From: an uncultured Prevotella sp.
GTDB lineage: Bacteria; Bacteroidota; Bacteroidia; Bacteroidales; Bacteroidaceae
Direction of reading: 5' to 3'
Length of the DNA stretch: 64,000 nucleotides
Assembly (NCBI GenBank): GCA_900318395.1
Contig: ONKL01000014.1
Location: forward strand, 1 to 64,000
Each line of letters starts with the position of its first letter. Position 1 is the first letter of the stretch. The notes below the pieces were generated by a model. The model did not search any database. It saw only the letters and a program-made list of their open reading frames with translations, and was not told the DNA's origin. Of this stretch, positions 24,739 through 33,690 are shown piece after piece. The position numbers and the translations under genes are program-made.

Positions 24739-26202
24739 ATGAAACTCAGATTGATTACAGCGATTGCATTCTGCGCAATGGCGGTGATGTCTTGTAATGA
24801 AGAAACGTTAGAAATAGGATCTACGCTCACCAGCGATAACGACAAGTTGAATGTTTCGACTGGTATTTTCAATGCTACGTCAAGGTCTATATTGGCAGAC
24901 TCCGTATATGCCCGCAATTTCGATTGCTATTTCGGTAATGTCAGAGACCCGGAAACTGGTGCTTATATCAAGAGTGAATTTATGGCCCAGTTTAATATGC
25001 TTGAGAGTCCGAAGCTCCCTGCAAGAGACCAAATCGTAACCTATGAAGATGGCGATATCGCAGTTGACTCCTGTGAGATATGGCTGTTTTTCAACAAGTC
25101 GAAATGCTATGGCGACTCTCTTACACCTGTCAAGCTCGACGTTCTGGAACTGAAAGAGCCCATGAGCGACCAGAATATCTACTATAGTAATTTCGATCCC
25201 AGAAGCGCAGGATTGATCCGGACTGATGGTCTCAAGCAGAGTCTGGCCTTTTCACTATCAAACCTGACTTATAAGGACAGCATCAGGAATCTGGCAAACT
25301 TTACCGATAATGCCCGCATCGTTCTTAATCAGAAATACATCGATAAGAACGGGAAAAGCTATCCAGACTATGGTACATACATCCTTCGGAATTACTACGA
25401 GCACCCTGAATATTTCAAGAACTCTTACAGTTTCATCCATTCGCTCTGTCCTGGATTCTATTTCCAAGTGAACGACGGACTGGGTGTCATGGCAAATCTG
25501 AACGAGATCGACATACGTATCTTCTACAGCTATTATAACGATGAAGACTCAATCGTCAGTGCCTATATGGCGATGGCTTCTACACCTGAAGTGCTACAGA
25601 CTACCAGGGTCATCAACGACAAGGAAGCCTTGCAGTCGCTTGTCAACGACAAAAGCTGCACCTATCTGAAGACACCTGCAGGTATTTTTACTGAGGTAAC
25701 ACTGCCCGTCGATGAAATTAAGGCTACACACGCAACCGACTCTCTGCTTTCCGTTGGTGTCACATTCCAACGTCTGAACAGCGAACTACGAAACTCGCCT
25801 TATGTTTTCAGCGCACCTGAATACCTACTGATGATACCAAGAGACAGTCTCTACACTTTCTTCGAGCATAGGCAGACCATCAATTCTAAGAACTCGTTCT
25901 ACACGATTCTCGATTCAACGAATGAGTATGAATTCTCGAATATCGACAACATGATTTCCTATATGTCGAACGCAAAGAAAGTTGGCTTGGCAAACGATCC
26001 TAACTGGGTGGCTACGCATCCAGACTGGAATAAAGTGGTGCTGGTACCTGTGACTATCACAACAGCAGTAAATACGACAACATCTGCGGCCGGTGTAGCT
26101 TCTGTGGCAAATCAGATGTCGATGACTAGCACCCGCTTAAAAGGCGGGCCCAATGGGAGCAATATCGAACTGAAGGTCATCTATGCGAAGTTTAATGAAT
26201 AA
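24739..26202 (+). CDS. DUF4270 lipoprotein
   Basis: 487 residues with a lipoprotein signal (MKLRLITAIAFCAMAVMSC), lipidated Cys at 19. The body, beta-rich with EIGSTLTSDNDKLNVSTGIF near the start and long jelly-roll-like stretches, matches DUF4270. This is a Bacteroidetes family of unknown function that is probably exposed on the outer membrane. The gene follows the glycogen synthase-like gene by 27 bases, a pairing I recall from related genomes, so the two may act in one process. No catalytic motif can be named. Confidence 0.8.
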   Translation: MKLRLITAIAFCAMAVMSCNEETLEIGSTLTSDNDKLNVSTGIFNATSRSILADSVYARNFDCYFGNVRDPETGAYIKSEFMAQFNMLESPKLPARDQIVTYEDGDIAVDSCEIWLFFNKSKCYGDSLTPVKLDVLELKEPMSDQNIYYSNFDPRSAGLIRTDGLKQSLAFSLSNLTYKDSIRNLANFTDNARIVLNQKYIDKNGKSYPDYGTYILRNYYEHPEYFKNSYSFIHSLCPGFYFQVNDGLGVMANLNEIDIRIFYSYYNDEDSIVSAYMAMASTPEVLQTTRVINDKEALQSLVNDKSCTYLKTPAGIFTEVTLPVDEIKATHATDSLLSVGVTFQRLNSELRNSPYVFSAPEYLLMIPRDSLYTFFEHRQTINSKNSFYTILDSTNEYEFSNIDNMISYMSNAKKVGLANDPNWVATHPDWNKVVLVPVTITTAVNTTTSAAGVASVANQMSMTSTRLKGGPNGSNIELKVIYAKFNE

Positions 26203-26213
26203 GATGAGCGACG

Positions 26214-26345
26214 ATGGCTGACGGATTTCTGGAGAAGCATTACGAAGACTATGAGGCACGCAAGGCAGCGTGGCTCCGAAAGCAGAAGCATCTTCCCAAA
26301 ACACCCAAAAGAAAATTAGAGCGACCCGATGATGAGTCGCTCTAA
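26214..26345 (+). CDS. conserved-looking 43-residue microprotein
   Basis: A short frame starts at ATG 26214, 11 bases after the DUF4270 stop, and encodes MADGFLEKHYEDYEARKAAW followed by a basic stretch and the end ERPDDESL. It is highly charged, with alternating acidic and basic patches, and has no membrane segment. I recall similar 40-50 residue proteins at the same place in Bacteroides, some labelled dehydrogenase without basis. Its last codons form the left arm and loop of the terminator at 26307-26354. The function is unknown. Confidence 0.65.
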   Translation: MADGFLEKHYEDYEARKAAWLRKQKHLPKTPKRKLERPDDESL

Positions 26346-26354
26346 TTTTCTTTT
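26307..26354. terminator. 19-bp bidirectional terminator overlapping the microprotein end
   Basis: 26307-26325 and 26336-26354 are perfect inverted repeats around a 10-base loop (ccgatgatga). The arms are A-rich on the left and T-rich on the right, so they serve both the plus operon and the convergent helicase gene. The microprotein stop codon lies in the right arm. Confidence 0.9.
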
Positions 26355-26384
26355 GTTCCTGTTATCAAACAATTATATCAGCTA

Positions 26385-28760
26385 TTATGTCTCAATTATC
26401 TTGAACTTAGCGAACTTCAACAAGAGCTGCTTGGTACCAGCGTTTCTAAATTCTACAGTAGCCTTAGTGTTCTCACCTGTACCTTCAATCTTAAGTACCT
26501 TACCGATGCCAAAGCGCTGATGCTCTATCGTGCAACCCTCGCGCAAATCACCCGTACTTGGCTCTGATGCCATCTTTCGAGGTGCCACAGCATTGTAGAC
26601 GCGCTTGAAGTTTGACCCAAAAGGGTCAACAGGTTTCTCTGGCTGCCGCGGAGCCACCATCCGGGGTTTGGGATCTGCCTTGAATTGAGTTGCCACAGGC
26701 CTCGGATTCTGCATCCATTCAGGACTACGACTACCGCCATAGCCACCATACGAATCTCTACGTGGCGATGGTGATGCTCCTCCACCCTTTTCGCTCTGCA
26801 CATCCAACAACTCCGGGTCGATGTCGCGAATAAAACGTGATGGTGTGTCATACTCCATCCGGCCATATCTGAAACGGTTCTGCGCACAAGTCAGAATACA
26901 ATGTTTCTCTGCACGAGTGATGGCCACATATAGCAGTCGCCGCTCCTCTTCCAGTTCACGCATGGAGTTCGTGCACATCGGACTAGGAAAGATATTTTCT
27001 TCGAGTCCAACGACAAACACCGTCAGGAACTCCAGACCTTTAGCTGAGTGGATGGTCATCAGCGTCACCTTGTCGTTCTCGTCGCCCTCCTCACTGTCGA
27101 GATCCGTCAGTAGAGCCACTTCCTGCAGGAAATCAGAGAGATATACCTCGTCGGCCATATCTTCCTCGCGACGACTCTCCACGAAGTCTTGCATACCACT
27201 GAGAAACTCCTCCAGATTCTCCTGTCGCGAGATATCCTCGGGATTACGCCCAGAATAGATATCCTTACTAATTCCCGAGTTCATGATAATATCGTGACCT
27301 AATGTGTAGGCATCTTCTGTCGTTACGCGCCCAATCCACCCCTCAATCAGTTCACGGAAGTTCTGGATCTTTGTCATCGTACCCTTGCTTACATCCATGG
27401 GGAACAGCACGGGTTCCTTAATCACTTGCCACAAGCTGACGCCATAAGTCTGCGCCGTCTGTATGATCTTACCCACCGTTGTGTCGCCAATTCCTCGCGC
27501 AGGATAGTTGATGATGCGCTTAAAAGCCTCCTCGTCATTAGGATTGGCAATCAGTCGGAAGTAGGCTATCACATCTTTGATTTCCTTACGCTGATAGAAA
27601 CTCAGTCCGCCATAGATCCTGTAAGGGATATTATCCTTACGCATCTGCTCTTCAAAAGATCGGCTCTGTGAATTTGTACGATAGAGGATAGCAAAGTCGC
27701 TCCAGTTGCAATGATCCTGCTTACGCAGGCGCTTGATGTCCAGACAAACGATGATAGCTTCTTCCTTGTCGCTGTAGGCAGGCTTCAGTAGAAGCTTCTC
27801 ACCATGCTCATTTTCTGAGAAGACATTCTTCGGAATCTGTCGTTCATTGCGTCTGATGAGTGAATTTGCTGCCTGCACAATCAACTGCGTTGAACGATAG
27901 TTCTGTTCCAGCTTAAAAAGTTTAGCATCTCTATATAAATTCCTAAAATTCAATATATTATCGATGTTAGCGCCTCTGAACGAATAGATACTCTGCGCAT
28001 CATCGCCCACCACGCACACCTTCTGACGCTCTTTTGTCAACTGAAAGACGATTGCCTGCTGTGCGAAGTTCGTGTCCTGATACTCATCCACAAGCACGAA
28101 ACAAAACTTCTCAACGTATTTCTGTCGAACATCCTCATGATTCTTAAACAATACCCACGTCTGCACAAGCAGATCATCAAAGTCCATCGCATTAGCTTGT
28201 CGGCACCTCTCCGCGTACCTTATATATATATTAGCCACCTGTGGACGCTTCTGGTTGACATCATCCTTGGCCCAGGCACTTTCAGCATAGGCCTGAGGCA
28301 ATATCAGGTGGTTCTTAGCCATCGAAATACGATCAGCTACCGATGCGGGCTTATACACCTTGTCGTCAAGCCCCATCTCTTTGATAATTGCCCTCACCAG
28401 CGAGCGGGCATCCGTCTGGTCATAGATGGTGAAGCTTGAGTTAAAGCCAAGATGCCCGGCTTCAGCTCTCAAGATTCGAGCAAAGACGCTATGGAATGTT
28501 CCCATCTGCAGATATCTGGCACGCTCCTCACCTACCAGTCTGCCAATACGTTCCTTCATCTCTCGTGCAGCCTTATTGGTAAAAGTCAGGGCCAGAATCT
28601 CCCAAGGAGCCATTCCCTGTTCCAACAACCAGGCGATTTTATAAGTCAATACGCGGGTCTTGCCCGATCCTGCTCCTGCAATGACCAGACTTGCCCCGTC
28701 GCAGTACTCCACAGCCTCGCGCTGGCTCGCATTCAAATCCTCAAGTATCTTAGTGTTCAT
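26385..28760 (-). CDS. pcrA: UvrD/PcrA-type 3'-5' DNA helicase
   Basis: 791 residues from ATG 28760. Superfamily 1A helicase: LNASQREAVEYC (Q motif), Walker A GAGSGKTRVL, motif II LVDEYQDTNFAQQ, motif III GDDAQSIYSFRGA, motif V VTLMTIHSAKGLEF and motif VI RRLLYVAITRAEKH. The C-terminal tail ends in a small Tudor-like UvrD/PcrA fold (GCTIEHQRFGIGKVLKIEGTG), more PcrA-like than E. coli UvrD. It acts in nucleotide excision and mismatch repair and removes RecA from DNA. It is a single gene with its own promoter. Confidence 0.93.
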   Translation of the reverse strand: MNTKILEDLNASQREAVEYCDGASLVIAGAGSGKTRVLTYKIAWLLEQGMAPWEILALTFTNKAAREMKERIGRLVGEERARYLQMGTFHSVFARILRAEAGHLGFNSSFTIYDQTDARSLVRAIIKEMGLDDKVYKPASVADRISMAKNHLILPQAYAESAWAKDDVNQKRPQVANIYIRYAERCRQANAMDFDDLLVQTWVLFKNHEDVRQKYVEKFCFVLVDEYQDTNFAQQAIVFQLTKERQKVCVVGDDAQSIYSFRGANIDNILNFRNLYRDAKLFKLEQNYRSTQLIVQAANSLIRRNERQIPKNVFSENEHGEKLLLKPAYSDKEEAIIVCLDIKRLRKQDHCNWSDFAILYRTNSQSRSFEEQMRKDNIPYRIYGGLSFYQRKEIKDVIAYFRLIANPNDEEAFKRIINYPARGIGDTTVGKIIQTAQTYGVSLWQVIKEPVLFPMDVSKGTMTKIQNFRELIEGWIGRVTTEDAYTLGHDIIMNSGISKDIYSGRNPEDISRQENLEEFLSGMQDFVESRREEDMADEVYLSDFLQEVALLTDLDSEEGDENDKVTLMTIHSAKGLEFLTVFVVGLEENIFPSPMCTNSMRELEEERRLLYVAITRAEKHCILTCAQNRFRYGRMEYDTPSRFIRDIDPELLDVQSEKGGGASPSPRRDSYGGYGGSRSPEWMQNPRPVATQFKADPKPRMVAPRQPEKPVDPFGSNFKRVYNAVAPRKMASEPSTGDLREGCTIEHQRFGIGKVLKIEGTGENTKATVEFRNAGTKQLLLKFAKFKIIET

Positions 28761-28785
28761 CGTTAACTTTTCAAAAATGCATCGG

Positions 28786-28793
28786 CAAAGGTA
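28786..28793 (-). promoter_or_regulatory. -7 element of the helicase gene
   Basis: Minus strand TACCTTTG, 25 bases before the start. Confidence 0.7.
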
Positions 28794-28813
28794 CAAATAA
28801 TTTTTGGAAAAAC

Positions 28814-28844
28814 TTTGTTGTTTCAGAAAGAATCACTAACTTTG
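28814..28844 (+). promoter_or_regulatory. promoter of the secreted protein at 28886
   Basis: TTTG (28814-28817), 19 bases, TAACTTTG (28837-28844). Confidence 0.75.
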
Positions 28845-28885
28845 CCACGAAAATATTCGTTACAAACCAAAAACCATTTTAGAAA

Positions 28886-29395
28886 ATGAAAAAGATCATG
28901 ATGATGATTGCCATGCTGGCTATACCATTTGCTATGCAGGCACAAACAAAATTTCACGACGTAGAGGCCAATGAAGCCAAAGGTGCTGTCAAGACGATGA
29001 AGATGGATATCATGGGCATGAGCCAGTCTATCGAATTCTCTGAGGACGGCAAGATGGTGAATTCTAGCCTCATGTCGGATGCAGTTTACGATGAAAACGG
29101 CTACCTCACATCCGTGAAGATGAGTTTTCAAGGTCAGAGCACTACAGTGAAGATTACTTGGGAGAATGGGCGCATGAAGAGTCGCTCACTCAATGTGATG
29201 GGCAACGACGTCACCAATACCTATAACTATGATGAGAATGGTGTTGTAACTTCCGAGAGCATCAATATGGGCGGGCAGCTCATTGAGATTCCCTATTCAG
29301 ACTACAAGTTCGATGATCACGGCAACTGGATCAGTCGCAAGACTGAGATGATGGGGCAGGAAATGACAACCACCCGCACCTTCACCTATTATTAA
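28886..29395 (+). CDS. small secreted beta-rich protein of unknown function
   Basis: 169 residues with a signal peptide (MKKIMMMIAMLAIPFAMQAQ). The mature part has short repeated strands with an asparagine/glycine turn: VYDENGYLTSVKMSF, YNYDENGVVTSESINM and FDDHGNWISRKTEMMG. These resemble single RHS/YD-type repeats. Methionine content is unusually high (for example MKMDIMGMSQ and EMMGQEM). I do not recognise a family with known function. It stands alone between a clear promoter and a terminator. Confidence 0.7.
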   Translation: MKKIMMMIAMLAIPFAMQAQTKFHDVEANEAKGAVKTMKMDIMGMSQSIEFSEDGKMVNSSLMSDAVYDENGYLTSVKMSFQGQSTTVKITWENGRMKSRSLNVMGNDVTNTYNYDENGVVTSESINMGGQLIEIPYSDYKFDDHGNWISRKTEMMGQEMTTTRTFTYY

Positions 29396-29425
29396 TATTA
29401 TCTATTGTTCTCAACTATACCCATC

Positions 29426-29466
29426 ATCAGCTGGCAGCTATTCAACGCTGTCCAGCTGATTTTCTT
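29426..29466 (+). terminator. terminator after the 28886 gene
   Basis: ATCAGCTGG (29426-29434) pairs with CCAGCTGAT (29452-29460), with an inner CAGC/GCTG pair and TTTTCTTT after it. Confidence 0.8.
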
Positions 29467-29555
29467 TACTACTTGCATAAACATACCGTTTCTATATCAT
29501 TATGTAAAAAAATGCAAGAATGAGCCTGTTTAAATAGAAATCAGTGGGAAACTTT

Positions 29556-29587
29556 TTTGGTGGTTTCGCAAAAACTTCGTAACTTTG
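29556..29587 (+). promoter_or_regulatory. promoter of carB
   Basis: TTTG (29556-29559), 20 bases, TAACTTTG (29580-29587), 40 bases before the ATG. Confidence 0.8.
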
Positions 29588-29627
29588 CACGCGATTTAAG
29601 AACAAGGATATCAAAATCAACCCAAAA

Positions 29628-32600
29628 ATGAAGAAAGAACTGAAAAAGGTGTTGGTGCTCGGATCGGGTGCCTTGAAAATCGGACAAGCAGGAGAGTTTG
29701 ACTACTCTGGGTCACAGGCTTTGAAAGCGCTTCGCGAGGAAGGCATCAAGAGCGTGCTCGTTAACCCTAACATCGCAACAATCCAAACCAGTGAAGGAAT
29801 TGCTGACAAGGTGTATTTCCAGCCGGTAAATACGCACTTCGTAACAGAAATCATCAAGAAGGAGCGACCTGACGGCATCCTCTTGGCATTTGGAGGACAG
29901 ACCGCATTGAACTGCGGAACAGAACTTTATCTGAACGGGACTCTTAAAGAGTATGGAGTTGAAGTTTTAGGAACGAGCGTCGAGGCCATCATGAATACTG
30001 AGGACCGCGACCTTTTTGTTAAAAAGCTGGGAGAGGTAGATCTGAAGGTGCCCGTGAGCCACGCAGTAGAATCGATGGACGATGCGCTGAAGGCTGCCCA
30101 TGAGATCGGCTTCCCCATCATGATCCGCTCGGCTTATGCTCTGGGCGGTCTTGGCTCGGGTATCTGTCCTGACGAGAAGAAGTTCAGGGAGCTGGCAGAG
30201 AGTGCCTTTACTTTCGCACCCCAGATCCTCGTTGAGGAAAGTCTGAAGGGATGGAAGGAGATTGAGTTCGAGTGCATCCGCGATGCTAACGACCGTTGCT
30301 TCACAGTGGCTTCAATGGAGAACTTCGACCCTCTGGGTATCCACACTGGTGAGTCGATTGTGGTGGCTCCTACTTGCTCGCTGAAAGAGGAGCAGGTGAA
30401 GATGCTGCAGGAGATAACTATCAAGTGCGTAAAACACCTGGGTATTGTCGGAGAGTGTAATATTCAGTTCGCCTTCAATGCAGAGACCAACGACTACCGC
30501 ATCATCGAGATCAATGCTCGTCTGAGCCGTTCATCAGCCCTTGCTTCGAAGGCCACAGGTTATCCCCTCGCCTTCGTTGCTGCCAAGATTGCGTTGGGTT
30601 ATACACTCGACCAGATTGGCGAGATGGGTACCACCTCAAGTGCTTACGTGGCTCCAAGCCTCGACTATATGATCTGTAAGATTCCTCGCTGGGATTTGAC
30701 AAAGTTTGCTGGCGTCAGCCGTCAGATCGGTTCATCGATGAAGTCAGTAGGTGAGATTATGAGTATCGGACGTTCGTTCGAGGAGATGATCCAGAAAGGC
30801 CTGCGCATGATTGGTCAGGGTATGCACGGATTCGTGGGCAACGACCACACGAAGTTCGACAATCTCGATGAAGAGTTGGCTAATCCTACCGATTTGCGTA
30901 TCTTCGCCATCGCTCAGGCACTTGAGGAGGGATATAGCGTAGAGCGCATCGAAGAACTGACGAAGATTGATGTCTGGTTCTTGGAGCGTCTGAAGCATAT
31001 CGTAGACCTGAAGCATCAGCTGCAGACATACCATTCACTTGAGGAGCTGCCCGATGAGCTGCTGCTGGAGGTAAAGCGCTGCGGATTCAGCGACTTCCAG
31101 ATAGCACGTTTTGTGCTGAAACCAGTCGGCGGTAATATGGAGAAAGAAAACCTGTCGGTACGTAAGTATCGCAAGCAGCGTGGCATCTTGCCTTCTGTGA
31201 AGCGTATTCCCACCGTTGCCTCTGAGCATCCAGAACTGACCAACTATCTCTATTTCACCTATACCCATACACCTGCCTTCGGTGATCCGACAGGTGAGAA
31301 ATACGAAGCTGCACACGATGTGAACTACTACGCTCACGAGAAGTCGGTTGTCGTTTTGGGATCAGGTGCTTATCGCATCGGTTCTTCTGTAGAGTTCGAC
31401 TGGTGTTCTGTAAACGCCATCAACACAGCCCGAAAGCTGGGATACAAGAGTATCATGATCAACTACAATCCGGAGACGGTTTCTACAGACTATGATATGT
31501 GCGACCGCTTGTACTTCGATGAACTTTCACTGGAGCGTGTGCTCGATGTGATTGATCTCGAGGAGCCTCGTGGTGTGATTGTATCAGTGGGTGGACAGAT
31601 TCCTAACAACCTGGCTATGAAACTGCATCGTCAGGGTGTGCCTGTATTGGGTACAAGTCCTGTAGACATTGACCGTGCAGAGAATCGCGACAAGTTCTCG
31701 GCTATGCTTGATAAGTTGGGCATCGATCAGCCTGCATGGCGTGCGCTGACGAGTTTTGAGGATGTAAAGGAGTTTGTCGATCAGGTAGGTTATCCTGTGC
31801 TTGTGCGTCCTTCATACGTTCTCTCAGGTGCTGCGATGAATGTATGTTATGACGAGGAAGAGTTGCATCGTTTCCTGAATATGGCTACCGAGGTTTCGAA
31901 GGAATTCCCAGTTGTAGTCTCTAAGTTCATGACTGAGACCAAGGAAATTGAGTTCGACGCTGTAGCCGATAAGGGCGAGGTGATTGAGTATGCTATCTCT
32001 GAGCACGTGGAGTATGCTGGTGTGCACTCTGGTGATGCCACGATGGTATTCCCCGCTCAGCACATCTACTTCTCTACCATCCGTCAGATTAAGAAAATTG
32101 CCCATAAGATAGCTGCTGAGCTGAATATCAGCGGTCCATTCAACATCCAGTTCCTGGCAAAGAACCGCGAGGTGAAAGTTATCGAATGTAACCTCCGTGC
32201 CAGTCGTTCGTTCCCCTTCGTATCGAAGATCCTGAAGCGTAACTTCATTGAGACCGCAACGAAGATTATGCTCGACGCTCCTTATCAGAAGCCCGAGAAG
32301 AGCGAGTTCGACATTGACCGCATCGGTGTGAAGGCCTCTCAGTTCTCATTTGCCCGTCTGCAGAATGCTGATCCTGTGCTGGGTGTCGACATGAGCTCTA
32401 CTGGTGAGGTAGGCTGTCTGGGCGATGACCTTAATGAGGCTCTGCTTAACTCGCTGATTGCTACAGGCTACTCTATCCCGAAGGATGCTGTCCTGATTTC
32501 ATCAGGTGGTGCCAAGGGTAAGGTATCGCTGCTGGAGCCTGCTCAGCAACTGGCTAAGAAAGGTTACACAATCTACGCCACCGCAGGTACAGCCAAGTTC

Positions 32601-32888
32601 TTCAACGATAACGGTGTGAAGGCTGTCGCTGTAAAGTGGCCTGACGAGGAAGGTGACAATAACGTGATGGATCTGATCAGCCAGCACAAGGTAGGTCTGG
32701 TCATCAATGTTCCGAAGAACCACACCTCACGCGAGTTGACCAATGGCTACAAGATTCGTCGTGGTGCCATCGATCACAACATTCCTCTGATGACGAATGT
32801 CCGCTTGGCAAAGGCATTTATCGAGGCCTTTACCGCCATGAGTCTCGACGATGTGAAGATCAAGAGCTGGCAGGAATATAATAATTAA
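29628..32888 (+). CDS. carB: carbamoyl-phosphate synthase, large subunit
   Basis: 1086 residues. Two homologous ATP-grasp halves each open with a glycine loop (KVLVLGSGALKIGQAGEFDY and VVVLGSGAYRIGSSVEFDWC). The second half begins near residue 568. The C-terminal MGS-like allosteric domain (KGYTIYATAGTAKFFNDNGV) is present. The enzyme makes carbamoyl phosphate for pyrimidine and arginine synthesis with ammonia from the CarA subunit. No carA lies in this window. It is followed 9 bases later by yigZ. Confidence 0.95.
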   Translation: MKKELKKVLVLGSGALKIGQAGEFDYSGSQALKALREEGIKSVLVNPNIATIQTSEGIADKVYFQPVNTHFVTEIIKKERPDGILLAFGGQTALNCGTELYLNGTLKEYGVEVLGTSVEAIMNTEDRDLFVKKLGEVDLKVPVSHAVESMDDALKAAHEIGFPIMIRSAYALGGLGSGICPDEKKFRELAESAFTFAPQILVEESLKGWKEIEFECIRDANDRCFTVASMENFDPLGIHTGESIVVAPTCSLKEEQVKMLQEITIKCVKHLGIVGECNIQFAFNAETNDYRIIEINARLSRSSALASKATGYPLAFVAAKIALGYTLDQIGEMGTTSSAYVAPSLDYMICKIPRWDLTKFAGVSRQIGSSMKSVGEIMSIGRSFEEMIQKGLRMIGQGMHGFVGNDHTKFDNLDEELANPTDLRIFAIAQALEEGYSVERIEELTKIDVWFLERLKHIVDLKHQLQTYHSLEELPDELLLEVKRCGFSDFQIARFVLKPVGGNMEKENLSVRKYRKQRGILPSVKRIPTVASEHPELTNYLYFTYTHTPAFGDPTGEKYEAAHDVNYYAHEKSVVVLGSGAYRIGSSVEFDWCSVNAINTARKLGYKSIMINYNPETVSTDYDMCDRLYFDELSLERVLDVIDLEEPRGVIVSVGGQIPNNLAMKLHRQGVPVLGTSPVDIDRAENRDKFSAMLDKLGIDQPAWRALTSFEDVKEFVDQVGYPVLVRPSYVLSGAAMNVCYDEEELHRFLNMATEVSKEFPVVVSKFMTETKEIEFDAVADKGEVIEYAISEHVEYAGVHSGDATMVFPAQHIYFSTIRQIKKIAHKIAAELNISGPFNIQFLAKNREVKVIECNLRASRSFPFVSKILKRNFIETATKIMLDAPYQKPEKSEFDIDRIGVKASQFSFARLQNADPVLGVDMSSTGEVGCLGDDLNEALLNSLIATGYSIPKDAVLISSGGAKGKVSLLEPAQQLAKKGYTIYATAGTAKFFNDNGVKAVAVKWPDEEGDNNVMDLISQHKVGLVINVPKNHTSRELTNGYKIRRGAIDHNIPLMTNVRLAKAFIEAFTAMSLDDVKIKSWQEYNN

Positions 32889-32897
32889 AAGAAAAGA

Positions 32898-33485
32898 GTG
32901 AATAGCGACGAATATCGCACGATTAAGAGCGGAGGCGAGGGCTACTACACCGAGAAGCGTAGCAAGTTCCTCGCCTTCGCTCATCATGTTTCGACAGTAG
33001 ACGAGATCAAAGAGCTGCTGGCGGGTTATCGTAAGAAATACTATGATGCCCGCCACGTCTGCTATGCCTATATGCTGGGGCCCGAGCGCACAGAGTTCAG
33101 AGCCAACGACGATGGAGAGCCTTCATCAACAGCGGGCAAGCCCATTCTCGGACAAATCAACTCGAATGAGCTCACAGATATCCTGATTGTTGTAGTACGT
33201 TATTATGGTGGTGTGAATCTGGGTACCAGCGGACTGATTGTGGCCTACCGAGAAGCTGCGGCAGATGCCATTTCGCATTGTGAAATAGAAACGCGACAGG
33301 TGGAAGAGCTCATCACCTACTCTTTCGCCTACCCCCAGATGAACGATGTGATGCGCATCGTGAAAGAGATGAATCCCCGCATCGTTTCGCAGACCTACAA
33401 CAATACTTGCGAAATAAAACTCAGCATCAGGAAAAGCGAAGCTGAGCAACTTCGCAGCAAGTTAGCGAAAATTTCTTTTGATTAA
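32898..33485 (+). CDS. yigZ: YigZ/IMPACT-family protein
   Basis: 195 residues from a GTG at 32898. It has the UPF0029/IMPACT N-terminal domain (EGYYTEKRSKFLAFAHHV, RHVCYAYMLG, NDDGEPSSTAGKPIL, VVRYYGGVNLGTSGLIVAYR) and a C-terminal ferredoxin-like domain. The family is widespread and its biochemical role in bacteria is not settled; the eukaryotic relative affects translation control. The gene is 9 bases after carB and is probably co-transcribed. The GTG is chosen because no ATG or TTG fits between it and carB. Confidence 0.88.
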   Translation: MNSDEYRTIKSGGEGYYTEKRSKFLAFAHHVSTVDEIKELLAGYRKKYYDARHVCYAYMLGPERTEFRANDDGEPSSTAGKPILGQINSNELTDILIVVVRYYGGVNLGTSGLIVAYREAAADAISHCEIETRQVEELITYSFAYPQMNDVMRIVKEMNPRIVSQTYNNTCEIKLSIRKSEAEQLRSKLAKISFD

Positions 33486-33517
33486 TTTGGTAGAATCGGA
33501 AAAAGTTACTACCTTTG
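33486..33517 (+). promoter_or_regulatory. promoter of tRNA-Ser
   Basis: TTTG (33486-33489), 20 bases, TACCTTTG (33510-33517). The -33 box begins right at the yigZ stop. Confidence 0.8.
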
Positions 33518-33556
33518 CATCCGAAAATGAGTTAGCTCATTGACATTCGCTTAATA

Positions 33557-33644
33557 GGAAAGTTGGCAGAGTGACCGAATGCGCTGGACTCGAAATCCGG
33601 TATACCCTTTCCGGGTATCGGGGGTTTGAATCCCTCACTTTCCG
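33557..33644 (+). tRNA. tRNA-Ser (CGA)
   Basis: Acceptor GGAAAGT/ACTTTCC, anticodon loop CTCGAAA between TGGA and TCCG strands, a long variable arm (TACCC/GGGTA) and T arm GGGGG-TTTGAAT-CCCTC. Discriminator G is followed by an encoded CCA at 33645-33647, unlike the tRNAs at 11.3 kb. Confidence 0.95.
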
Positions 33645-33652
33645 CCAAGGAA

Positions 33653-33679
33653 AAAGGCTCGTCGTTATGACGAGCCTTT
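33653..33679. terminator. bidirectional terminator after tRNA-Ser
   Basis: AAAGGCTCGTC (33653-33663) and GACGAGCCTTT (33669-33679) with loop gttat. It serves both the tRNA and the convergent DUF1015 gene. Confidence 0.85.
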
Positions 33680-33690
33680 ATTCTTTGGGG

